A stretch of 64,000 bases of DNA from Paramarasmius palmivorus (GCA_037176845.1 JAYKXP010000074.1:186001-250000), one strand, 5' to 3'; positions 1 through 12,008 are shown, counted from the stretch's first letter. The notes: generated from the sequence alone by a model not told the origin. Translations and numbers: made by a program.

Positions 1-2230
1 CTGGCTTCTACCCCACATTTACCCCATGCTCGATTTTGCTGACACGATTCGGTCATAGCATCATTAGCCAGTGCCTCACAGCGACCCGCTCCGTGCTTCT
101 TCTTCCCACAAGTAGAATTGTGGTTTCGTTCCATTCCTTTCGTAGGGATAGGATCATGGATCAAAAGACCTGTTTACTCTGGTTGGGATCCATAAATTCG
201 CAAAACCGGAAAGGCGGAGAGGGCAACTGACCATCAAAGCTGTTCGGAGACGCGACTGCGGCCAATCAGAGGGCATGGGACCCACGAATAACTGAGACAA
301 GTCGTGAGATGACGATGACATATCCGAAGAACTTATCCGCGGGTCCGATCCTCCGTTGTCGACGAGGATGAAGTGCAGGTAGCTGCCTCCTAGCCTTGGG
401 TAGTCGAAGCTGTAGAGTCGGCTGTGGTGTTGCTTCATGGAGAAAAGGTCGCATGAGCGGGAGGTGAAAGCCACTGGTAACTAGACGATGGGACATCCTT
501 AGACCGAACGTCAGGTGCAGGTGCACACATGACGGGCAGGATAACAGGGGTTCGGACCTTTGCATCACGGCTATTCAGTCGTTTTGGAGAAGATAATGGG
601 ACTGGAAATAGATCGTGTGGAAGGTAGATTACAAGTGAATTACTGAACTTGAAAGGACTTGTGTTTCTGACATTCCTCTTGGGAAAAGTACGCAAATCGA
701 AGAGAAATGGCGGCCTTTAATTGTATGAGAAGTGTAACTCGACGGTGTTCTTAAAAGTACCGCATTCTCTTGGTGCTTTGGAGGTTCTAGGACCTGTATG
801 GAGCAATGTAATTAGGAGAAGCCAGAAGAAGGCATCCTGACGTCGTTTCCGGGTGTCTTATCCAAGAACATGTCAATAATGGTGTGAATGATAGATATCA
901 GAGAACTCACTAGGCAAGATCCATAAGACAGGCTTCGCCGACCATTTGATTCTCCTTTCAGCAATAAACGTTCCCTCTTGATTGGCCTTACGAGATAGTC
1001 GCATCCAATAAGTATGCCTCAAACGATTGGAGAGTATACTGGTGATGGTTCATGAACATGATGGTTGTGTAAGAAGCTTGAAGGACGGTTGACACGATTC
1101 CAAGTGATGGACCTTGGTACACGGACCAAGCGCTTGAGGCGCTTGTAGGCTTTCCTTTAACCTGTCTTGTTGCAGTTTAAATTTCCTGGACAAGGTCTAG
1201 CATGTCCATTGCGCAATTCGAGACTCGTATGAGGAGCAGCGTTCCATTTCCAGGATATGAATCGAAAACTCCTGAAGTGCAAGCGGGGGCGATAGGTCAG
1301 GTAGGTTATACTTCAAATACAGCACATACACGAAAAATCAGCTACTTCTATGCAAGATATGTTAAGGCCATGGCCGATCTCATGACGTTCTGGAGCCTCC
1401 TTCCTGAATAATTGAGTCCTGGTCTAGTACCTCGAGCGGCGAATTATCATTGGCTGAAGAAGATCAGGGCTTTAGCTCCGGGGAGCAAAATCTGCTATTC
1501 TAGAGAGTTCGAGGACTCAGAAGACTCTCTGCTCAGGGTGAAGCTAGAAATACAAACAGCCCCAAGAGTACTTTAGAAAATAAACTAGGAGGGAAGTTAG
1601 AGCTGCAGGCTGAAGGGAAGCGCCGAGACCTTTTCACAAGCGCCGGGGCACCGCCACGTCGCCACGTGAAGCAATACCGCCGGCAAATTTCCTTTCCAAG
1701 GATGTGACACGGAAGCAAATTTTCTTTCCATTTTAGTGCAAGAATGTGACGCGGAAGCAATTCAGTTTCCTTGTCTCAATCTTTTTGTTTTGAAACTTGT
1801 TCATTCTTTGCCTCTGGACCGCGTTTTTCTTCAAGTTTCTGGCGCCCTTCATCAAGGAAAGTCGAGTCCAAAATGCCCAAGAAGGGTATATGCCGCAGAG
1901 AATGTCGCCGTGTGACGGTGATAGTCGGCTGTAGATGAAGCTTACATAAGACTAAAGAAAAAGTTGATTTCTGCTTTGCCGTTTTGCTTCTGCTCGTCCT
2001 CACATTTTATCCGCCACCGTGCTGCTCGGGTCGATTCGAAAGGTATTCGAGGCTTGCGGAATCTGGAGAAGCATTCCACAGTTTTCCAAGTCGCGTAGTG
2101 GTGAGGCTCAGTGTTGACGGCAAATAACACGTAAAAGGATTCCATCAGACAGGCTTCTCATCCATCTTTTTTCTTTTCATCTTCCCACGACGACTACCGC
2201 GACGGCGACGACAACGACGACGAGCAAGGA
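1..2230. other. No convincing gene
   Basis: Open frames on both strands are short and overlap one another, and none shows a recognisable domain or a consistent splice pattern. The minus-strand frames between about 150 and 700 could be exons of a gene extending past the left edge, but I could not support a product. Just before the xylulokinase start (about 2180-2225) lies a CGA-rich purine/pyrimidine stretch that is probably its 5' untranslated region. Confidence 0.5.
1685..1762. repeat. Imperfect tandem repeat, two units of about 39 bases
   Basis: Two adjacent units each carry a TTTCC run followed by TGTGAC, one or two bases, then CGGAAGCAA. Unit 1 is about 1685-1723 and unit 2 about 1721-1762. 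No coding role is apparent. Confidence 0.5.
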
Positions 2231-5159
2231 ATGGCTTCAAAATTTGGAGGTGGACCTTTGTTTCTAGGGTTGGAGCTGGCTGTCGATCAGCTTCGCGCGA
2301 CGGTCGTTGATGAGAATCTCGAATTAGTCGGTGTAGAATGTGTCGATTTTGATACGGAGCTGCCAGAGTACAAGTGAGTCCTATAATTTTTTCCTCGAGT
2401 TTTTCTGATTTATATCGATCTCATTTTGTGCAGAACTACTGGGGGTATATTTACAACACCAGGAGAAGCCTATACGACGCCCGTAGAAATGTGGATCAGA
2501 GCATTAGATATGCTCCTGCATAAACTACACCAAACTTCCCTCATTCCACGAATTAAAGCCATCTCAGGGTGTGCTCAGCACGCTCTTGTCTGGTGGAAAT
2601 CCACTGCGATCCCTTCGCTTTCCTCTCTGGACCCACATCTTCCCCTTCACAATCACTTCCCCGCACCATCATTCTCACTTCCCAACACGCCGACAGCTCA
2701 GGACACCTCTGCTCATACACATGCTTTAGCTATCGAAGCACTTCTCGGTGGTCCAGATCGCATGGCTCAACGCGTCGGAACATGTGCCACCGCCAGCCTC
2801 GTGGCCGCTCAACTTCTCCGAGTCCGCGAAATCTGGCCTCAAGAAGTATGGGCACGTACCGGCCGTGTCCAACTCGCGTCTGCCTTCCTCGCCAGTTTAA
2901 TATCTGGAAAATGGGTCCCGATGAGCGAATCAGAAGCCTGTGCGACTGGCGTTTGGGTCCACAACCCCAATGCCCCTGGTCTTTGGGATGAAAACGTGCT
3001 CGACATCGTAGGAGGTAGCCGTGAAGAAGGTCGTCGTGTCCGCGGCTGGCTAGGCGAAGTCGACACCTCTGGTGGTGCGCGTAAAATCGGAAACGTTTCC
3101 CGATATCTCGTTGAGAGATTTGGGTTCGAAGGGGACACGATTGTCACACCGTTTACCAGCGATTATTTGGCGACATATTTGTCTTTATGCCCCTCACCTT
3201 GTGACGCAGTGCTATCATTCGGTCCGATGGATTCTTTGATGACTCCCGCGACCACTTACTTGCCAACGAGATTGTACAGTCTCTTCCCCCACCCGGCACA
3301 GGAACCTGGTGAGAAGAAGAGATATATTGCCGTTTTGACTAGCCGGTACGTTGTTTTTAGTCTCTATCATTCGAAGCGGCTACTTACCGACTTTGCAGTA
3401 ATGCAGATGTACCAAGAGCGCTTGTGCGGGACATGTACACTAAATCGTGGAGTGCATTTGATAGGCTCGTCGCAATTGTTCCGCCTGGAGGCTCAATCGG
3501 GTTAGATGACAAACTTTTCTCATTCTGGCATCTACAGGGTGACATATATCCCCTAGAAAGAGTTAAAGGCATCTTTCGGTGAGATTAATTGCTACCATTC
3601 TCTTATCTTTGCACGATTGCTAACAATAACCAGCTTCGAAACCGGTGTCAAAGTTCAAGAGTTCCGCGACTTACGTGCGAACCCCAGATGTCTGATCGAA
3701 TCCCAGGTTCTTAGTTTCCGGGTACGCTGGGGTAGAATGGTCGGTACAGGCATTCTTGGTCCTGTTACAACACCTTCCACCACGTCTACAGCCCCCATCA
3801 TATCTTCGACACCACCGCCTCAGCCCTCTACGCCTTCGCTAACGGGTACCCCTTCCCCTGGCCACCTTACCCTTCTGTCCCCAACCTCACCTTATCTACC
3901 TTTCGTACCAACCACTCTCACACCGCCCCATCTCCCCAAACGTATTCTATCCACAGGCGCAGCAGCTAACTTTCCGGCGATATCTAACATCGTCGGTGAT
4001 ATATTCAATGCACCCGTTTACGTACCTTCTACCCAAGTCGATGGAGCTCAACCACCCTGGGGCAGCCCACAGCGGAATGCTCCTGGGAAGGGGTATCCTG
4101 CCCGAGCAAGCGTCGGTATGGCATGGGTTAGTCGATGGGTTTGGTCCCGACTAGGTGCATCCGGAGTCGCACCTGGTCCTGGAGTTGTCGGTGGTGGAAG
4201 GAGCAGAAGTGCTTCTGTGAGCACTGCCGGTACACAGACTCCCGTCGGTGATCGGGTCGCTTCACCTTCTTGGGGTCGTACCGGAACGACTACCACTTCG
4301 TTCGAGGATGAAATGAAGAAGATCTTGTCGCGGAGGTGGGTGATGTCCGGACAGGTTTGGGCTCGTACAAGTGTGGGAGCACCCGCTACTATCGGAGGAC
4401 AAGCCCCTAGGTACGTGTGTTGAGATTCATCTCTTGCACCAAGTTCTGACCAATGCCAACAGTAATGTCATTGGAGGCCAACATCACTCTAAAATTGGTG
4501 TTCCCAACCCTGCAGCACTAGCTTCAACTCCTGGTACCAGTGGTAATACCGCTCCCGGTACCCCCACCACGACCATGCCTACAGTCGGAATGGGGATGTA
4601 CGTTTCTTCGTCTCCAGGACCAGCAACACCTCTCAGTGCAGCTCCGAGAGGTCTTGGCAACTCGATTGTCGTCGAAGAGGAAGATGACGATCTCGCGCCT
4701 CTCCGCCAACAACAATACGCCGGTGCAACATCCAGTATGTCTGCCTCGGGATCCGGATTCACTACTAGCACCAGTGGCACCGGCAGTTCCTGGAGTGTCG
4801 CCAGCGGAAGCACAGGCTTCACAAGCCCAGATCTTAGCATGTCTGGATCGGGAATGGGTCTGAGTGGTTTAATGTCAAATAACAACGGACTCGCTGGAGC
4901 CAATGGCATGCTTGCTAATGGTCAGCCTGCTACTCCATCTACCACCGCACCCGGTGCTACTTCGTCCACTGCTAACAGCAGTGCGACGCCTAATCCTACT
5001 CCTTTGACACCTGTCGTCGCCCTGCAAACTGGTGAGGCAGAAGCCCAGTTAGGCCTGGCCAAGGTAGCCGAGCCCGACGTTGATGCGTTCCTGACCTATG
5101 CTGCTCTCGTACCCGAGTACTGCAGGTTGGAAGGGATGCTTATCAAAGGTGTTGTTTGA
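2231..5159 (+). CDS. Xylulokinase (FGGY carbohydrate kinase), enlarged form
   Basis: Phosphorylates D-xylulose to xylulose 5-phosphate with ATP, the last step feeding fungal xylose/arabinose catabolism into the pentose phosphate pathway; cytosolic. Five exons keep one frame: 2231-2373, 2434-3345, 3399-3578, 3634-4410, 4463-5159, giving about 902 aa. Family signs: an N-terminal FLGLELAVDQLRA strand, ISGCAQHALVWW near residue 92 (aligned with the SGSAQQHGS-type motif of xylulokinases), FLASLISGKW, the FNAPVYVPS strand of the second actin-like half, and the ending VPEYCRLEGM. Fungal xylulokinases are usually nearer 570-620 aa. The excess lies in two Ser/Thr/Pro/Gly-rich low-complexity stretches, after GRMVGTGILG in exon 4 and through most of exon 5. 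They are open in frame and flanked by conserved blocks, so they are probably real insertions. It is a single gene with no operon-like partner. Confidence 0.9.
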
Positions 5160-5728
5160 ATAGACTAGCAATATCGTTGTTGTTGTGGACTTTCCTTTCA
5201 TTCAATCCAGTTAGCGGAATTCATGCATGTTACAAGTACTTCCCTCAAAATACCTCTCGTCATCACCCTTCATCCCTTCAAAAGACATTCCGTAACCGGA
5301 GAGGAACATTCTTCATTCTTATACCTTTTTTTCATGCCATTCATGTTTTCAATGCCTATCACGTATTGGGTTGTTGTCGTTTAACGTTACGATTACCCCT
5401 TCCACGCCCTTGCAATCGCGCTGCTATCAGTTGCAAACATGCTTTGCGTTTCTTTCACCTTATTCACTCCTCCGTCATTTGCTGACATTGTAAAAGCGCG
5501 ATACGTATCTTCATCTCTACGTTTACATCTCCAGATAACTAACTTATGATTCCTGACTCGCGGTGGGTTAGTACGAGGTGATCACGTCCAGGTTACTGTA
5601 CTTATCAGTCGGTGATAGTATTTGAAGGAAATTAGGAATACAACTGGCAAGTTAAAGTAACTAGTAGATACAAAAAGTTATGAAAAGATGGTTACATGGT
5701 ACTAAAATCAGCGCGCAGCGCTCAGTCT
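5160..5728. other. Intergenic, nothing recognised
   Basis: Holds the 3' flanks of xylulokinase (+) and of the first small-protein gene (-), which converge here. I see no RNA gene or repeat. Confidence 0.5.
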
Positions 5729-6074
5729 TCAATATCTCCTTCCTATAGACGACTCGTGAGCTCACGAAGGTACGCAATACTGACAATACATACCACTCTG
5801 ACGGCGAGTGTTGCTAACTGGACCATGAGCTTCCTGATAAGTGCCATCTCGAACACTTCGTCGCATATCTGCGTTGTCGAGGTCAGTGTAACCAGCGACA
5901 TCCTGAGAGCTCTGTGACCGCACCTTTGTTGTTTGAGTTCGTGTTGGTGGTGGTCCTGTTCCAGTTTCGCTGGTTGTTATTGACGGGACCGTTGTTGTTC
6001 GTCTGGTTGCCAGCAACATCGTTCATAGTGCAACCGTCAAGGTTGGTGTTGGATGCGTTAGCGAAGAAAGGCAT
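5729..6074 (-). CDS. Small Asn-rich protein, 79 aa (copy 1 of a tandem pair)
   Basis: Function unknown. Three exons: 6074-5924, 5868-5794, 5742-5729. The protein begins MPFFANASNTNLDG, continues with the motif TMNDVAGNQ and an Asn-rich run (NNNG...NNNQRNWNRTTTN), then a basic segment DMRRSVRDGTYQE, and ends GRRY. There is no signal peptide or membrane segment. A second gene at 6861-7214 has the same exon phases and exactly the same length, which is strong evidence that the small reading frame is real. The start is the first ATG in the conserved MPFF block. Asn-rich N-terminal segments with a V-x-G-N-Q core are, from memory, common in uncharacterised Agaricomycete proteins, sometimes ahead of NACHT domains; none is present here. 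Confidence 0.75.
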
Positions 6075-6860
6075 TGTTGAACTTGTTGAGTTGGTTTGAT
6101 GAGGTACTGAAAAAGAGGTGAAAGATGCTCTTTTTATACTGCTAGAGACGACAGCACCGCAGCTTGACCACGTATAAGGCTCCCAGTAACTGGACGGACA
6201 TTCCATCGATTTCGTTCAGATGCTGCTAGATTGTGAAATACCGAAGTGCGACACAGAAAGTACACGCAGTGATCGCAGTCTTTTGACGGTAGTGCGTAAA
6301 GCACACGCATTTCATTGCAGTTCATTGTACTGTCTATCCAAAGCGGGAGACCACTGCCTTCTGGAGAAGTAGAATCAGATACGTGTTATACACGATGGAA
6401 AATGAACGTACCACGCCTCAGCCTCAACCTTCTAGCTAATACCATCAAAACTTTTGGCCTCCTTCTTTCCGCAAATATGTGATGAAATCCTGAAACGAGC
6501 TAAGACCTGTCACCTCTCTGGATGTGAAGAGTGCGAGCAGCAAGAAACCGAGAAAAGGGCCTATCAAGCAATAACAACATTAATAGATAGTCATCTGGCT
6601 CAAAATCCCAGGTAGAAGGAAGGCAAGGGACGAAGCTGAGCGCTGAAGCTTGTGCCTGAAATTTTGAAAGCTTGAACGGGTTCAAGTTCGGCCCGGGACG
6701 TCTATCCGGCAAATCCCGCCTTCGCTTCTTATTGGACCTCGGAGGTACTTGAAAACGCAACAAGACGATATAGTTGATTATAGATAAATCCTGAGAATAT
6801 ACAACAATGCTAACTAGTACTTATACAGAGGTAATACAGGCCTACAAAACCACGGTGCGC
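6075..6860. other. Spacer between the two 79-aa genes
   Basis: Contains the promoter of copy 1 and the 3' flank of copy 2. No other gene is supported. Confidence 0.4.
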
Positions 6861-7214
6861 TTATCTCCTCCTACTTCCTATAGATCGCAGCACAGAGTTA
6901 GTAAATAAACAACTGCCATTGCGGACGAAGACACGAACCGCCGCTGTAAGAGTTACGCCCATTACCATAGGATTCTTGGTATACACCGTCTCGGACAGAG
7001 CGGCGCATATCTGGCCAGCCAGTCAGTGAATAGTCGCGCCTAGACTTGAAGGTCAGCACGTACCATGATTGTTGGAGTTTGTGTTGGTAGTAGTCCTGTT
7101 CCAGGTTCGCTGGTTGTTATTAACCTGACCATTGTTGTTGACTTGATCTCCAGCAACGTCGTTCATGGTGCTACGAGTGATTTTGGTGTTGGAGGCACCA
7201 TCGAAGAAAGGCAT
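6861..7214 (-). CDS. Small Asn-rich protein, 79 aa (copy 2 of a tandem pair)
   Basis: Function unknown. Exons 7214-7064, 7010-6939 and 6877-6861 give 79 aa, matching the copy at 5729-6074 in total length, in a 151-base first exon and in intron phases. It begins MPFFDGASNTK, carries STMNDVAGDQ, an Asn-rich run with NNNQRTWNRTTTN, the basic block DMRRSVRDGVYQES, and ends GSRRR. The two copies differ at many positions outside the TMNDVAG, NNNQR-WNRTTTNTNSNN and MRRSVRDG blocks, so the duplication is not very recent and these blocks look constrained. No domain is recognised. Confidence 0.75.
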
Positions 7215-8289
7215 GGTAGGTACACTTCTCGGTTGTGAGAAAACGGGTTGGTGATGATTGAGGTTTGGATACTTGGACGTCTTTTGTATATGCCTTGAGC
7301 TGGTTGCTGAAACAAGAAAAGGCGAGGATACCTCATGATACAGAGACTTTCAAAGTACCGCAGTAGTCACAATGTCAAGCGCTTATCGATGACAGAGCCT
7401 CCCAATCCATTCGGAATCGATGAAGCGCAGCATCGACTACGGCTACATGTTTCAGACATGTGTGAGTTCAAATTATAGATTTTTGACAACTGAAATTCAC
7501 GACTCACCCAGCATGAAGTGGAGCACCACGTCTCGTTCTCAATACATGTTGCCTCTGAGAACAGGATACTTATGAGTCGCATGGCATTTCGTGCGTCTTG
7601 TCGATGAACTGGCTCTTATCGCGTGTCTTCGATTGACTTCGTTCGCCACCAACAGGTCGACCTTCATTTGCCTTAAGCTGCGATCGAAGTAATTTCCCCA
7701 AAGTGTCGACCTTCTTGCCAAAAGAAGAAAGTTCAAAAGACTAGGGTACTGTCTCTCTTCGGCACATCTGACGGTTCCATGGACCCTAGGGCTATAGCCT
7801 AAACACAAATGGGCGACATGACATGTCACCAGTGGGCTCAAACGTTCAATATTCAATGATCAAGCACCTTTTCCCCAGGTTTCATTTTGGGCATCTTGAA
7901 CCTAATCTCGTCGATTGTCTTGGCTGTAGCTCTATCCCTTCACGAATGTGTCACGTCGAAGATGGGCGTTGAGAAGAGGACATTGGGCGCGTGACTCCGC
8001 GACAAAAATTTCTCACATTATTTTCTCACTCGCACCACCACTGCCAGGAACTTCGGAGGAATGAGGCATCAAAAACGCGATGCTCAAGTCCATTGTTGGA
8101 GAGATAGGATCTAAAGGCGATGTTGGATTAGGTGGGCATGCCAAATACGCTAACTGTTCATTTAGTTCCTAACAGTTGCTGTAGAATCGTCGCAAAATGA
8201 GCCTACAGGACAAAGGTGAATAGGTTTCACGAGGCTTCACCAATAAAAGCCATGTCCATTGCTGTACAGCAGAAGCAGCGAAAGCCCAG
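7215..8289. other. Divergent intergenic region, no gene supported
   Basis: Lies between the minus-strand 79-aa gene and the plus-strand gene at 8290. Minus-strand frames at 7367-7856 lack recognisable content or splice logic. It presumably holds both promoters. Confidence 0.4.
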
Positions 8290-9497
8290 ATGGCAGAACA
8301 GCCGGCTCTATTCATCCCACTCTACATAGGCTCGCTTCCTTCCAATTCACCCTCGCTAGGCCGCTCACCAGCCGCCTCGATCACTACTCTTCCGTCAAGA
8401 TCATCCTCGCCGTCTACTCCGCTTTCTTCGCTCACTTCACCATCTTCGGGTTCTACCGTGAACGTCCGTGACTCTGTACTCAGCGACGTCGGACGCAACC
8501 AGTACAACAGACGTGATCGGAGCAATGATTTAAAGGACTCCTTTAACCATTATGGCGACCGCTTTGTGGATAATAGCAGTATGTCTCTATCTTCATTCGA
8601 CCGAAATGCTCATTAAAGTTCGGTCTGTAACAGATAATGCGCAGAATAATGACGGAAGGCGCTGGAATAACAGTACAGCAAACCAAAACTGTCAGTTTCT
8701 TCCCAGAAAAACAGTAAATCCACGGACACTGATCGATATATGCAGTTTATGGTTCTCCTGGTCCCGATCATGAACGAAATGGAAGAATGTCGCCTCGTCA
8801 GCCTGGGGACTTCAACTCCTCTGTGGTACCACGCCCTAAGCTCCTACCCCCGGCGAACATACGTCAACGCCCTGATTACCCTCGTAGTCGCACTGATAAA
8901 ACTCATGCGAGAGGTAGCCGCAGCCGCCATCCTTTATCTCAAGTCGATGACGCAGAACACGACCATGAGTACTTCTCCGACGATGATACACAAAGAAACC
9001 GAGCGCGACACCCAACTTCATTCTATGACTCCGATGGAGAAGAGGGAGACGACGAGCACGCACCAGATAGCGATGACTCAGGGTATAGGAACCCTTCATC
9101 CGGTGATGAATCTGGTAATTGGGAAAAGTGGCCACGCCATGGGGGGAATGGCGCACGTCGTGGTTCGCGCATAAATCACTCATACTGCGAAGATGCAGGT
9201 AACTTTGGCTGTCACAGCTCTTCAGCCAGGACAAGACGGCCCACATACGAACAATGCTGCGACTCTTCCGATGAAGAGTGCTATACGGAAAGGAGGCGGC
9301 CGAGCCAGGAGTGTCAATACGAAGACTTGTGTAGTAGATTCTCCAGTCGTGGCCATATTCGTGGCTCCGGAATGGCTTCATGCGACTATGGCGTGAAACC
9401 CTGGCCTGACCGCTGCGAGTCCTTTCGCTTCTGTGAAGAGAATGGTCCGAATGCGGCCAGGAGAAGGTCTACAGCCAGGCTAAGGTCATATCCATGA
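8290..9497 (+). CDS. Uncharacterised 365-aa charged protein with VGRNQ/Asn module
   Basis: Function unknown. Exons 8290-8578, 8634-8690 and 8746-9497 close in one frame. Residues 1-60 are Ser/Pro-rich. Near residue 62 comes STVNVRDSVLSDVGRNQYN, which matches the position and spirit of the MNDVAGNQ motif in the 79-aa genes upstream. Exon 2 encodes NNDGRRWNNSTANQN, again like their NNNQRNWNRTTTN run. The rest (about 115-365) is very polar: Asp/Glu/Ser-rich clusters alternate with Arg-rich stretches, and about ten cysteines are scattered in the last 120 residues. It has no membrane segment and looks largely disordered. A short candidate intron near 9198 was not used because it would be under 30 bases. 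Confidence 0.6.
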
Positions 9498-9803
9498 TCG
9501 TATCTCCCACTATACCTGTTATGTATTGTCTGTCCTGCGTATATCTCCTGCAAGCACGCTGGCGTCGTGCGTATTTGATGTATATCTATCTGAATGTCTA
9601 TTCATGTTTTCTTTCCATGTCAAGTGGCGTCAAAAATCATGACCCCGCAGTCAAGTCATTCTTCATAGAAGGCACGCATGGTGAAACATGAACAGCTTTA
9701 TCCTGGCCAGCGCTTCGCTCGCTATCCTTATCTGGTCCTCGCATAGCAGTCAAAACCTTATTAAAAGAGCAAGACGCACTGAAATGCGGACAGAAAACCT
9801 ACG

Positions 9804-10542
9804 ATGACTTTCGGTATCCTAGGTAATCTCATACACGGTGGTGCCGACTTGGCCTGTGGGGGTATAACCCTCGCCCACCGCACGTTGGACGACACTCTCG
9901 ACCACACCAGTGTCAGCGCTTTCATTCCTCCTGCTTTGCACGAGGTCTCCGACGGCGGCCTCGGTGTCCTTCAGCGAGGTATTCACGACGTTGGGTACAC
10001 TTCAGGGGCTGTTTTGAACTCGTTCGAGTATGTTCGAGTCTATTCAATGCGCTTCTGAATTCCGCTGAGAATGGCTCCTTTAGCTCGATGACTTTGCATG
10101 GTCGCGACAAAGATATTGGGTATGTAGGCCCGAACATCTACAATTTAAAGATCCTGACACTGGCCACTTGCTAGCGGCAACCTGCGCAGTCCACGAGATC
10201 ACCACCACCACCACCATCATCAGCAACAGCCACAATCATCTGAAAGTGGAAGGAGGCCACTTTGCAGGGTAAGAGGCTTTTTGACACGTGGAATGGATAA
10301 ATTAGCTAAACCTTGACCGTGAATAGGGCTGCAAGAAACGACCTCGACTGCCGGCGTCCCAATTCTGCAGCGACTACTGTGCAGATTACGAAGAAGGTAA
10401 TGACTATGTAGCTAGGAGGAACTCGTCTCGAGGTCAGCGAAGATATAACGATGAATATGAACCAGAGAGGTATGCGTCTCGGGGACGCTACGATGATAAT
10501 CGGGGTTGTGACACACGAAGGAGTCGCTGGGATAGGTGTTGA
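9804..10542 (+). CDS. Uncharacterised 189-aa protein with Cys cluster, His tract and RG-rich tail
   Basis: Function unknown. Exons 9804-10027, 10084-10119, 10175-10268 and 10327-10542 close in one frame. The N-terminus (MTFGILGNLIHGGADL...) forms a small hydrophobic, Gly-rich segment and is clearly paralogous to the start of the gene at 27738-28169 (MVFNIVGDLIQGGADL). Exon 3 encodes a tract of seven histidines followed by QQQPQ. The exon 3/4 junction gives CRGC...FCSDYC, a C-x2-C-x11-C-x3-C arrangement that could bind zinc. The tail is Arg/Gly/Tyr/Asp-rich (RGQRRYNDEYE, RGRYDDNRG) and ends RRSRWDRC, suggesting an RNA-associated or disordered region. A possible TATA-like ATTAAAAG lies about 45 bases upstream of the ATG. 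Confidence 0.65.
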
Positions 10543-11585
10543 AGGCAGCCTCATCGATGCTATCAACTTCCGCTACCTCATCATGATTGTTTGACATCTG
10601 ATAGTAGTCAAGATTACTTTCAATTCGCACCTGTCGCTTTCAGAATAATATCTATTCACTTGCGGGTCAGCAAGTCATTGGACTGGGAGGGTTGTTCGGT
10701 ATCCTGCCCTGAGTAGGCCCCTGATGAAACCCCGAAAAAGTTACGACACAGGGAATGCACACAGCGACCACTACGTCTTCCCGAAGCAGAATAAACAGAT
10801 ACTTTCAGCGCTATAGAGTGGCACATCGCCTCAAGAAAACAGCAGAGGTCACCTCTTTTTTCTCACAGGTTGATTTCTTCCTGTTGAGTCGGAGGCAATC
10901 ATAACAAGGCGATGGACTCGGAGGCGAGGAATATCAATACGCTCAAGTCCCGCCCTGGAGGTTGAGCGATAACAACAGCTTTAGATGGTCAATATTGTCA
11001 AGATGTTGTGCCGTCACAAGTTGGACAAGATGCATGAAGGGAAGAAGCAGGAAACCTGCCAAGTATGCCACTGTAAATAAGCGCTCGCAGCCACAAGGAA
11101 AGTTTTGAGCGCTGATAATTGTGGCCAATCATTTAGTGCGGTCAGAAGGCGCGTCTGTAGAAGGCACGGGGATCTCCAGGCATAATTCAAAGCTCAGTTT
11201 GTGTGTCCTGGCGTAGCGCTGATCAGACTCGGTGAATATTTCCTCCGAGTTGTAGTACGCATTAGATGAACTCGTTCATGTGCTACATGAATGGCGCTGA
11301 GAGTTTGCCATCCGAGTCACCCTAATCTAAACGCCACCAGTACTAACTAGGCTACATGCCGACAAAAGCCTTGCTTGCCGCGTTTTGCAATTACACGCTG
11401 TGCTACTTTCATCGCAGTTCCACTACTAGCGTTGCACTAAATGCGATCTCTTTTATGGAACCCAGTAACACTCTAGCTTTCATGTGTCAACTTATAATTC
11501 TTATAAAAGGCACAACCTCAACTATTGAAGGGAGTCAGTAGAACTTCGCTACTTTGCTCTGACTTGACAACTCTTTGGCGGGAAT
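10543..11585. other. Intergenic, no gene supported
   Basis: No frame has recognisable content. A clear TATA-like TATAAAAG at 11502-11509 lies 77 bases upstream of the ATG at 11586 and probably belongs to that gene. Confidence 0.45.
11502..11509 (+). promoter_or_regulatory. TATA box of the gene at 11586
   Basis: TATAAAAG 77 bases before the start codon, in an otherwise gene-free stretch. The distance is typical of the TATA elements seen elsewhere in this window. Confidence 0.5.
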
Positions 11586-12008
11586 ATGTTGCCACCACCC
11601 AATTTCTGTGACGACTCCCCTCCACCACCTTATCATCCTTACGATGGCACTAAAACGCCCCTAACCGCCCCTAAAACAATCCTTAAAAGAGGTAAGCCTT
11701 CTCTTTAATTCAAAAACCGCACGACCCGCTTAGAATATTTTCGACAGGTAATAATAACGCATGGACTACTGTGACGCAAGCAACAAGTACAACGACTACG
11801 CACACAACTACCACAAGTATGGTCTTTCACAACATAACATATTCCCACTTTCTTTTGCTAACCCATCGACTCGCAAGGGATTCCACCAAAGCCGTTACTC
11901 CCGGCGACAGGAAAAGTACAACTCAGAATAACAGTGCCAACGGGGCAAACGGTGCGAGTAGTGGTGCCGACCGGGGCAGTGGTTACCGTTGATAAAACAT
12001 GTACATGA
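11586..12008 (+). CDS. Small Thr/Pro-rich uncharacterised protein, about 101 aa
   Basis: Function unknown. Exon 1 (11586-11691) encodes a Pro-rich start MLPPPNFCDDSPPPPYHPY; exon 2 (11748-11816) a GNNNAWTTVTQ segment and a Thr run. I prefer a third exon 11878-12008, which gives a Val-rich ending (VRVVVPTGAVVTVDKTCT) and a closed frame. Reading straight through from exon 2 without that intron is also open and stops at 11992, so the C-terminus is uncertain. It sits at the end of the small-protein cluster, but has no clear sequence link to the other members beyond an Asn/Thr bias. Confidence 0.45.

Noticed and set aside
4048..4909. Minus-strand Pro/Ser-rich open frames opposite xylulokinase exons 4 and 5
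   Set aside because: They are complements of low-complexity coding sequence and lack independent support.
9193..9225. Extra 27-base intron in the 365-aa gene
   Set aside because: Too short for a spliceosomal intron, and the frame is open without it.
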